DNA from: Pomphorhynchus laevis
Lineage: Eukaryota; Acanthocephala; Palaeacanthocephala; Echinorhynchida; Pomphorhynchidae
Assembly: GCA_012934845.2 (NCBI GenBank)
Contig: WNNJ02003540.1
Coordinates: forward strand, 1-64,000
DNA: 64,000 nucleotides
Direction: 5' to 3'
Shown here: positions 46,031-55,341 of the stretch, piece by piece
Layout: the number at the start of each line of letters is the position of its first letter
Numbering within the stretch: position 1 is the first letter of the stretch
Program-made: the position numbers and the translations under genes
The notes under the pieces: generated by a model
Databases searched by the model: none
Seen by the model: only the letters and a program-made list of their open reading frames with translations
Told to the model about the DNA's origin: nothing

Positions 46031-46797
46031 GTAGACTCAGTTACCTGATCTGGTTTGATGTTGATCTGTTAACTGATATATCTTGAACATATTAATAATG
46101 TATACAAGAATATATTCATTGGCCCTCTTTACATTTATAGAATATTGTATTGTATAAATATTGTATTGTATTTTATTGTATTGTATTCTCTAACAATTAA
46201 TATTTATATTAAGGATTGTAGAAGACATTCGTCGTAAATTTAATTTTTGTAAATCATTTTAAATTATATTAAAGAGATTCTAAATAGAAATACGGTTTTG
46301 TTTATTTTAAATAAATGTGATCTTGTAAGTGTTAGTTGATTTTAATCAATTTATAAACCGAATCGGTTTGATTTAAACAAATACGAATTTAATTTTATAG
46401 ATATGATTGTGGTCATCATTAGCTGATTTGAAACCAAATTGAAATATCCTTAGCGGTTTAATGTTGACTGTATAATAACATTTTGATAGGATTGAATTTT
46501 AAATATCTCAGAAGTTTTTTACGTATTATTTTATTTTGTTTGCAAAGTATTAATATTTTATATAAAAATAAGAAATATTTTAAAATATTTTTCAAACAAA
46601 AATATTTCAAATTTGTATCTGTGTTTGGTTCATTAAATCAGATCTGCGTATGTAAAAACATTAAAATCAATTACAATTTCATAAAAGTTGGTTCCACAAC
46701 AATTTTGTGCAACAATTTCTATTTAATTACTAATTCCTTATATTTTAGCAATTGACTCCATGACTATTTTTAATTGAAAACTGCGTTAGTCGCCTAA
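46031..46797. other. AT-rich interval downstream of the second secreted-protein gene
   Basis: Nothing recognised beyond its likely role as the 3' flank of the minus-strand gene ending at 46798. Confidence 0.4.
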
Positions 46798-49700
46798 TTA
46801 CGCTGTATTGTCATCAGAGTCGGTATTATCGGATGTGTCATCTGAATCATCGTCATTGCTTGATGTGTCCGCGGATGAGCTGTCCGATGTATCGCTGTCA
46901 GTATCACTTGTGCCTAGATCATTAAGCTGCTGTCGGCGTTTAGCTTCGGCTATATATTTGTCAATATTTCGAAGAAACGATCCATGCTCTTCGACCTCCT
47001 CTTCCGTATTACCTTTTAAAAATATGAATATTAAAGCACACTTTAAATATGTAATTAAATATATAATTAATTTTTATGTAATTAAAGCACACTTTAAAAA
47101 ATATTGCAAGGTAATCGAAATTAATACTGGTATAAAACACTATTTCAGTATTAATTCTACAAAAGAATTTTTAGAACAGACAAAAGGAATAAATTTTCAA
47201 AATATAAATACATACGATTTTAGTACGCTTTATACAAATCTAGGTTTAGTAGATATTAAAGAAGCGTTAGTAAAATTAATTAATCTTATATTCGGAAAAA
47301 GATATACATATATATGTTATAATAATTATAACGCCTATCTAACAAAAATTAAACCATCAAATAAATATAAATATATGGATAAAATTGAATTAATAGAATC
47401 GTTAAATATTTTGATAAATCAAAATTATTTAAAGGTAGGGTCATCTATATTTAGACAAATAAAAGGTGTTCCAATGGGTGGTAATAGTAGCCCAATTATA
47501 GCTGACTTGTTTTTAAGCTTTATAGAATATGTTAAGCTTTATAGAATATGAATTTGTTCATAACTGTGTAAAAACTAAATCTAAACAATATAAATATATG
47601 AAATATATGTTTCGATACATTGATGATATATGTGTATTTAATTCTAATAATTTTTATTCAATTAGTGAGCACATTTATCCAGAAAGCCTTATTCTTAACA
47701 AAACCAATATCAATAATAAAGAATGTATATATATCTTGATATGAGCATTAAATTTACATCAATTAAAACTACTATTAATTTATATCGTAAAGATGACATA
47801 TTTAAATTTACAAGAAACATATTTTTGCATGAGCATTCATGCATACCATATAATATAAAATATAATACATTAAATAATGAAATTTTAAGAATTGCAACAA
47901 TATGTAATGATATTGGCTTTCTTCAAAATCATTTAAATAATTTAATAGATACATATTTTAAACTAGGTTACTATAAAAATAACATCAAGCAGAAAATAGT
48001 AAAATATATAAATCAACACAATAATATAAAGAATAAATTTAAACTCTTAAGTGGCAAATTTTTATGGATGGATAATAAATAATATACTTTGTATTAGAAT
48101 AAGATACTAGATAGTTATTTCAGAGGAAATACATCATTAGCATGTATTTGGCCCCGCTGCTATGTTGGGTAGAGGAGTTAGGGGCCGAAACCTGATAGCA
48201 TAGCAGTTCCTCCTGATGACCTCTAATTCTTATTCTGATACAACGTCTGTTATTTATTAGTCAATTCATAAAAATGACGTTTATTTTAAATTTCAATTTT
48301 TTATTTTAACTTGATTTAAATTATAGAAAATCTAAAAACAATTATTAATTTTATTATTTAATTAGTACTTTTTGATTTAGCATTATTATGTTTTGTTTAT
48401 TTTTTAATTATATTAAATATGTAGACTCAGTTAGCTGATTATATATATTTTTATATAATAAATATTATTGAATTTAGTAAAATTTACACTATAATTTGTA
48501 TTAATTAGTATAAATTTATTAAAGAGAAAAAATTATTAAACAAAAAGTTTGTTTAAGAATGATGCTAAAAATTTTTTAAATTTATGACTTCATGTGCCTG
48601 GTTTAGCAGTGCTTAGTACTGCTACCAGTAGTGCTGGTTTAGCACACTATGTTGTTACTAAAGGTTTTCTAGTACATCATACACATTATTCGTTTTTTGA
48701 CGTCTGCTAGTCTTCCTCTACATCCAGCAGTGGAAGGGATATGGCAATTATGAGTCATTGTGATGACGAATTGGTATCAAATACTTTTATCGTCGTTTTT
48801 CCGCGTTGGGCTTAAAAGATTGTTAAAATAATTCACGCGGAATGATATCACTATCGCTTTAAGATATATATTTTTTTAATATGTTAAAAAATATATTTAG
48901 TATTTTGTCTTTAATGTTAACTTTATAGTAGTTAACTGCTTACGATACCATTCAAAATTTGATATTAAATATATTTTAATTTTAAAAATTATTACTGCGA
49001 CTTTTACTGAGCATCTCAATAAAGTTCGAAGATAAATGTGACAACAGTTAGGATGTATATAATTTCAAAAAGCACTACACTATTTAAATGTGATTATTGA
49101 CTACGAACTACAAGCGATGTGGGTAAATCTGATATCAACGTATTTTCATCAAATAGACAAGTATGATTGCGTTAAGATCCATAGGTTTCGATTATACCAG
49201 TGATGATCCAAGTTGCTTGACAATGCCTGATAGCGTCTAAACGACAGTCAATTTGAAGAGCTTCGGTTCATGATAAGCTGTTCCCTTTCTGAAAGAGACA
49301 ATTTTGTATCTGTAAGTTCTGTATCCAAGAGATCCAAATCGCTTATTCACATTTTCAACTACGCGGTGCTAAAGTTGTGGCCACTGGTAAAAATTGAGAC
49401 GTTGTTAATATACAACATGTTTTACAAACCCGGAATTCGCTATTTTAATCGTCATGCTGAAATCTGGAGTGATAACAAAGTTAACAAGATCGTCGATTAT
49501 GTGCACCTCGTTTTTGTTGATGAGTATTTGTTTAATTACTAATGTTGCCAACAGCTGCACAGCTGAGTTGCTTAATAAACTCTCCTCGTGATTATTTATT
49601 TAAGAATATTTATCCAATCATCGTTTCAGTTAATTAATTTCAATTAATCGATTTTAGTAAAATCGATTTTAATAAACATGAGTGATTATAATTTATTATA

Positions 49701-50466
49701 TAATTAATTAAATATAATAATTAATTATTTTATTAATTATATAAAGAGTGTAAAGCAAAATCAAGAATAGTTTTATTTATTCTACTTAGACAAAAGTATA
49801 TTCGCCAATGGTTCAACTCAATTTTAAAAATACGATATTTCTGATTAGATGTTCTGTAAAATCAAATATTTTGAATAAACCTTTTGCATAAACATAAAGT
49901 CCCTTGATTACTCCAAGAAGTGAATAACTTTATTTATAACTTTATTATAAGTGATAACATGTTCTCGTTATCATCAGTAAAATTACATTAATCAGTTCCA
50001 AACTATATCATTAAACTATTATAATTAATATATTTTTAATCTACAGCGAAATTTTAAACTTCAAAACTTTATTTTGTGATTTTATCACAAAATAAAAAAT
50101 ATCCGGCTGCAAATAATATAATGTGTACTATCACAACGAATGTGTACTATTTTTTATTAAGAATAGCTTAATTTAATTTTGAACAACACATTATTGATTC
50201 CGATATTAGCAGAATTCATTGCTCACTAATTTTAAAAATATTACAATTATATTTCTTGATTTTTATTCAAGATTTTCAAGATTCTTCTTTAAATAAACTT
50301 TTAAAATTGCGTGTATAAATTGAAACAATTTAACAATTGGCAATCTAATACAAACCTTCCTTGCATTCCTCTGAACATTCCTTTTGTAAATGTTTTCCAC
50401 AATTCATTCGTTTCATACATTCTTTGTATGATAGAAACATTGCCGCCTTTGGATTTGGAACTTTGA
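46798..50466 (-). CDS. Unrecognised small secreted-type protein, paralogue 2 (exons 2 and 3 seen)
   Basis: Exon 2 (50466-50356, acceptor TTATTTTTAG, donor GTTTGT) encodes VKVPNPKAAMFLSYKECMKR then MNCGKHLQKECSEECKEG. Exon 3 (47012-46798, acceptor TTTAAAAG) encodes GNTEEEVEEHGSFLRNIDKY, IAEAKRRQQLND and a ~45-residue tail made almost only of Ser, Asp and Thr. Both junctions are phase 1, as in the paralogue at 52.6-54.3 kb, and the four cysteines follow C-x5-C-x7-C-x3-C in both. The 3.3-kb intron contains a plus-oriented PLE (47.0-48.4 kb). A signal-peptide exon was not found in 50.5-52.5 kb. Function unknown. Pairing of these two exons in one transcript is inferred; they could belong to separate copies. 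Confidence 0.55.
47031..48082 (+). mobile_element. Penelope-like element inside the intron of paralogue 2
   Basis: Encodes VIKAHFKKYCKVIEINTGIK, NTYDFSTLYTNLGL, IFRQIKGVPMGGNSSPI, FRYIDDICVFN and the tail to GKFLWMDNK (stop about 48080). The frame is shifted by a 19-nt tandem duplication (47513-47550), the same one as in the copy at 30.3 kb. 5'-truncated before the PKLHK box. The start lies within about 20 nt of the exon 3 splice acceptor of the host gene. Confidence 0.9.
48083..48442 (+). repeat. PLE 3' terminal block (pLTR-like)
   Basis: Directly follows the PLE stop codon. Consists of the folded segment (48089-48243) and an AT-rich distal part ending agactcagttagctgatt. Related blocks: 18601, 30935, 31207, 33010, 42241 (reverse) and 43050. 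Confidence 0.85.
48089..48243 (+). ncRNA. Candidate hammerhead-like RNA in the PLE end (family 1)
   Basis: Outer stem ttgtattagaataaga (48089) pairs with tcttattctgatacaa (48228) with one G-U. Then AGAG-GAAA (48122-48129), hairpin TACAT-cattagc-ATGTA (48130-48146), TTT, a ~60-nt arm containing CTGCTATG/CATAGCAG, and CTGATGA-C-CTCT (48213-48224). AGAG/CTCT forms stem II. The copy at 30.9 kb changes the hairpin to TACGT/ACGTA, a compensatory change. Order is GAAA, stem III, stem I, CTGATGA. The stem I base is irregular, so catalysis is uncertain. PLEs are known to carry hammerhead motifs in their terminal repeats. Confidence 0.4.
48443..50355. other. Intronic/intergenic sequence of paralogue 2
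   Basis: Holds a block at 48590-48880 similar to 43470-43560 (shared aattcacgcgga..gatatca and agatatat words), and a plus-strand open stretch 49207-49542 of about 110 codons (ending KVNKIVDYVHLVFVDEYLFNY without recognised similarity). The rest is AT-rich. Confidence 0.4.
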
Positions 50467-52586
50467 CTAAAAATAACGTTGTATTTTTACAAAATGATAA
50501 TTCCAAAAATATCAGAACTTTACAAGACATTAAGGAAAATCAGATCAAACGTAGAAACTAGGTTCGATCTAGATTAAGTACATGTGAGTATTTACTTGTG
50601 TTATAGTATAGAAGACTACTGGCAACATAATGTACCATTTTTCGAAAAAGCCTATACAATCAAAACACAATTCAAGGATTTTCTCTTTGGATATGAAATT
50701 GTCCATTCCAGTCACAGTTGTAAGCTGGAAATCTAATTAGTAAATAATTAAGGAGTTTATCCAAGCGCTGATAATGTCCGTACTACTAAGTAGCATTCAA
50801 ACGAATGCTAACTTATCATTACATGCATACGCAAACCTAAAGACACATCGGATTGCCTTAATCTTTCCCGACATGGTACTACAGTGTTAATTAGAATCAA
50901 TAAATATTTTGTATTTTTATATTTTCTAAAAAATATACAAAGTATATCCAATGTGCCTCGAACTGAATTAAACATAAAGATAATCTGTATTAACTTTAAA
51001 ATAACCGTATTTTGTTATTTTAAACAAAGTTCGTTAATAGCAGCTGAACAAAATAGTTATCAGCTGCAATTTTGATCACATAGCAGCTGGACAAAATACT
51101 TCGCATGTCAATGATGTATTTCCTCTGGTGTAATTTCATTATTTATTGTAATAAATTATTAATTATTTAAAAATAATTAATTATTTATTATTTTTCACTA
51201 TTTATTCTATCACAGCGTACATTATTTACTATCCATAAAAATGTTGCACTTGAGGTTTAAATTTTACTTAAGCTTTTATAGTGTGAGCGGTGTAGACAAT
51301 TAAGAATAAGTGAAGGATTGACATGTACTGAATCAAATAAATAAATTTATTAATAAATTTATTTAATAAATTTTTATCGTTTAATCAAATAAATAAAAAA
51401 GAAGATTTGATAATAAAAATAAACAAAAATATTTATCAATAAAAATTAATCTCATCTTACAACTAGTACTTGTACTAGTTGTACTAGATCTGTAAACTAA
51501 ACATTTTAACGAAAGATTAATTTTGTACCGAAAGATTAAATACAATTAATTGAGATTAAATTTTGAGGACCTGGGATGAGTGAGGAGTTTCATCAAATAA
51601 AAATGAATGTAAAACAAAAATTTCATAATTTAATGCAAAGCATTTTTACAATCCAAATTATACGAATTTTTTATGTCGTCACCGATTAAAAATCAATAAT
51701 TAATTTAATAAAAATAAATAATGTTTATTTAAAAATTTTAATAATAAATAATTGTAATAAATACAAAGTGTAATAAAGAATACATGTAATAAATATTTTT
51801 TATTTGAATTTTCAATCGTGCCAATTAAGAAACGATAATAAAAAAGTTTATAATAAAGTTTGCGTTAAAAGAATAACAAATAATCATTAAATTATTTTAA
51901 TTTTTCAATTTCATTTTGCCATTACTCATTTATGAGTAATGGCAAAATCAGTTTTACTCATTGATGAAATATTTGATGAAAAATCCTCGAGCGGAAGAAG
52001 GTGATAAAAGTTTTGAATATAAATATTTAGTAATTTTAGCTTTACCTACGTACTTTTGCAAAATAATATTTTCACATTTTATTAAATTGTGAGAATATTA
52101 AAATTATTATAATTAACATTATATTTAGTATATACTTTTTAGTATATACTAAATAACTTTTTATAACTTTTTAAATTTTAAAACGTTTTATATTTAGTTT
52201 ATATTTTTATATAAACATTTTATATAATACTATATATAGCATTAAATATTATAATTAATATGATAATATTATATAATTATATAGTATATATTATTAATAT
52301 TATAATATTATATAATACTAATGTATATTTAATATTATATATCCATCATATAGACTGAAAAGTCAATCGAAAACATGAATGTTTTCGATTAAGCAATTAA
52401 AATAAAAATTGAGCCTTTATATACAAAGGATTTCGGCTCAGTATAATGACTCGATAAAGTACTAAATCAGTATAAATAACATTTTATTTGATTCCATATA
52501 CGCATTGACGATATTGGCGCAAATCACGTAAATTAGGAAAAATAAAACAGATATTTTGCGAACTTTGAAAGCTTTAACTAAAAATC
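50467..52586. other. AT-rich interval between the two paralogues
   Basis: Expected place of the signal-peptide exon of paralogue 2 and its promoter, but none could be defined. 51.1-52.5 kb is nearly pure A/T with short inverted repeats (for example around 51930 and 52360). Confidence 0.4.
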
Positions 52587-54290
52587 TTATTTATACACAC
52601 CTTCCTTTACTTTATTTGATAATTTACAAACTTCATGCTTTGGAGTGATACCATGAGAACGCTCTTCAGAGTCTGAATCATCGCTTGATGATGAATCGCT
52701 AAAGTCAGTATCAAGTCTTTTTGACATGAGTTTCTTATTTCGAGCATCTTTGGTAAAGTCTTTAATATTTTTTAAGCGTTCAGTGTGTTCTTCAATTTCT
52801 TCTATTGTATTTCCTATTATGAAACAGAATATAAATCTGATTTGTAAAAAATGAAAAAATACAAAAAATGAGCGATAAGTTGAATGCATTCCGCTTTAAA
52901 AAAACAATCAAGCCTTTAATTGAAGCAATCGTTACAAACTCTGTTATTCAATAATCCGAAATCATGCAAGTCAAGTGCAAGGTACAAATTACGGTAGTTC
53001 AAGTTCAGATAGTTTTTTTCACAAACAAATTGCTAATGGGATTTAATTTTTTTACATTCCTTTTTAATTCTATAAAGATTGTGAAATTTAAAGGCGGATA
53101 AAGCATGGCCACCTTTGGATTTGAAACTGGCTGAAAATAAAAGTGTGATTTTACAATCATTTTTACAACCTTTTATTAAGGTTTTTAAATAAAGTTTTGT
53201 ATTTAATTTATTTAAATAATTTATTTTATTTATTTACAAACATATTTGTTTGTAAATTATTTTATAAAACATATTATTTGTTTTATACATTAAAAGATTT
53301 AAATACTAAAAGTTTATATAGTTTAATATATAAATATATTATGTTTGTTATATATTTAATATAACATTTTATAAATATAACATATTTATTATTAAATATT
53401 TAATATAATATATTTATTTTATTTGTATATACATTTATATAGTTATATAAATATATTTATATTAAATTTCTAATATATTTTTCGTGTTTGAACATTTTAC
53501 TTTTTAGCATGCCTCTTGTTTTGAAGGTAATTATCAAATAGCCGGTGGACAGGGTCTTAAAACGTTTAATAAAGTTAAAAGTTAACTGATGTCCAAAATG
53601 TTTAAGACGTTTAGTTGAAAATTTAAATGCTAATGTTTATACTTATCCAAAAGGTAATAAGCAACGAACTCATTGCATTTTGAGACTATGGGTAGTGATG
53701 TCGTTATAGTCACTTATGACGATAACGTGACGTCATAAGTGACGTCACTTAGTATTTTTATTTTAATAATTATTTTTCAATTACGACACAACAACTCATT
53801 AAGAAAGTTTTCATAATAAGAGCTTTAATCGAATTAGTTATAATCTAGACATTAGTATGAATTATTTGGAACTCATATTTAAAAAACGTGTAACGTAATT
53901 TTAAATAGAATTCATAAAAGTAACTAAATAATAAACAAATCGTTTTATCACATTCAAACAAACTTTGCAAATCTTTGTAATTACATCATTTTTCTAAAGA
54001 AACAATTCATAAAAATGTATAATATGTAAATTATACTAACCAGCACTACATTCCTCAGCACATTCACTGTATAAACTAGGACCGCATTTCATCATCTTCA
54101 TGCAATCTTTAAAACTAAGAAATTTTGAAGCAGATTTTTTGTCTATTCCTACCAAAAAATATCGTCGATATTAATATAAATCGATTGCATGCAATTAATT
54201 ACCTTTATGAACCTTGGATGAAGTACGCTTACTGTCAATATAGGATATTACAAAAATAACTGATAATGCAATTAAGTAAATGGTCTTCAT
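52587..54290 (-). CDS. Unrecognised small secreted acidic protein, paralogue 1 (three exons)
   Basis: Exons 54290-54203, 54148-54041, 52813-52587; all GT/AG, all phase 1; total 140 residues. Exon 1 is a signal peptide (MKTIYLIALSVIFVISYIDS, likely cleaved near there). Exon 2 gives KSASKFLSFKDCMKMMKCGP then SLYSECAEECSAG with cysteine spacing C-x5-C-x7-C-x3-C. Exon 3 gives GNTIEEIEEHTERLKNIKDF and an acidic DFSDSSSSDDSDSEE run rich in CK2-type sites. Intron 1 is 54 nt (54202-54149); intron 2 is 1.23 kb and contains a relic of exon 2. I do not recognise the family. It looks extracellular, with possible two disulfides and a flexible, phosphorylatable or cation-binding tail (inference). Exon 3 could also continue through a GTGTGT donor at its end. 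Confidence 0.75.
53055..53130 (-). pseudogene. Relic duplicate of the cysteine exon
   Basis: After an acceptor-like TTATTTTCAG the minus strand reads ccagtttcaaatccaaaggt.ggc, closely matching the start of exon 2 of paralogue 2 (caaatccaaaggcggcaatg), and later aaaaaggaatgt matches the ...AAAAGGAATGT of the third cysteine region. The middle is deleted or scrambled and the cysteines are mostly lost. Confidence 0.6.
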
Positions 54291-54539
54291 TCGTTATGTC
54301 TAAATGGCAACAAATGAACTAACACAAACTGATCTACTAACACCGATATATTTATTATAACTGATATTTTTAAATAAATATAAGCTAATCATCTTTATCA
54401 TTATTAGCAAGTAAAGAATTATCAACAAAATAAATTTAAAAATAAATTTAAGATAATTTTGTCAAAACTTTTAAAATTCTAAAAAATATACTGTTAAGCA
54501 AAAAATTGTATGGAGTTATGTTGTTGAGAATCATTTGTT

Positions 54540-54860
54540 GCTGCATCGCGTCATCGACACGACGTAGCAATACATGAATCGCCTGATATGGATGAAGATG
54601 GTCTGATAAGCAAGTTTCTAGTTTACGAGCTTTTTGGCACCGGAACTTAAGCAATTTATGGGAAATGCTCTTTTTCAAAAGTCACACATGCAGCTGAAAC
54701 GTCATCGAGATGGATCATACTACTGATAAGTGCTGACAGTCTTCTCTGATGTCTAGTAGTGACGAATAGTATGCTGATCGTTGAGTGCAGTTCAGTTACC
54801 GAGGCAGCTAACAACATATTGCCGTATTCTAATGGAATCCTGGACCGTTGTTATCAAGTA
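54540..54860 (-). other. Coding-like island of unknown origin
   Basis: Minus strand reads PLEYGNMLLAASVTELHSTI, SILFVTTRHQRRLSALISSM and IHLDDVSAACVTFEKEHFP to a stop, then in the next frame HKLLKFRCQKARKLETCLSD and HLHPYQAIHVLLRRVDDAMQ. More GC than its surroundings and about 110 sensible residues across one frame break, so it is likely a decayed gene or element. No similarity recognised. Confidence 0.35.
54690..54735 (+). ncRNA. Hammerhead-like core motif (family 2), decayed
   Basis: GCAGC-t-GAAAC (54690-54700) and CTGATAA-g-t-GCTG (54723-54735), a close relative of 23014-23061 with the core G8 changed to A. GTCATC-gag-ATGG in between could pair. Confidence 0.25.
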
Positions 54861-55131
54861 TCTTTGATATCTCAATGATATATATAATAGCAAATAAATT
54901 TATTTAAAGTGTATGAGTACATTTGTAATTTGCACCTTACCTATTCGTCTTGATGCAAAATAATTTGTTCACTAAAGGTTTAGCATGTAAAAACTATTGG
55001 TTTGATACCTTTTATTTATACTATTTCATTAACTAAACTTGAGAATTTAATGGTATGCCATAAAATTACTTTCTTCGTAAGCTCGAGAAAATAAGAAATC
55101 CTAGCTTATACAAATTACAAATCATATATTT

Positions 55132-55341
55132 ATTATAAGCTGAAATATAAATTCGTCATATTTTGACTGATCAACTTTATGTTACTTCTCCATGTATGCA
55201 AATTATAAGCTGAAATATAAATTCGTCATATTTTGACTGATCAACTTTATGTTACTTCTCCATGTATGCAAATTATAAGCTGAAATATAAATTCGTCATA
55301 TTTTAACTGATCAACTTTATGTTACTTCTCCATGTATGCAA
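55132..55341. repeat. 70-bp tandem repeat, three units
   Basis: Units with tgaaatataaattcgtcata at 55141, 55211 and 55281. The first two are identical; the third differs by one base seen (ttttaactg for ttttgactg). Confidence 0.95.

Noticed and set aside
46808-47551. A long plus-strand open frame beginning with a Ser-rich stretch and running into PLE RT sequence
   Set aside because: The Ser-rich start is the antisense of the acidic exon 3 of paralogue 2; only the part after about 47030 is PLE. The apparent fusion is accidental.
50345-50530. Continuous minus-strand reading starting MSCKVLIFLELSFC joined to the cysteine exon
   Set aside because: The upstream part lies before a good splice acceptor (TTATTTTTAG) at the position equivalent to paralogue 1 and shows no proper signal peptide, so it is read as intron.
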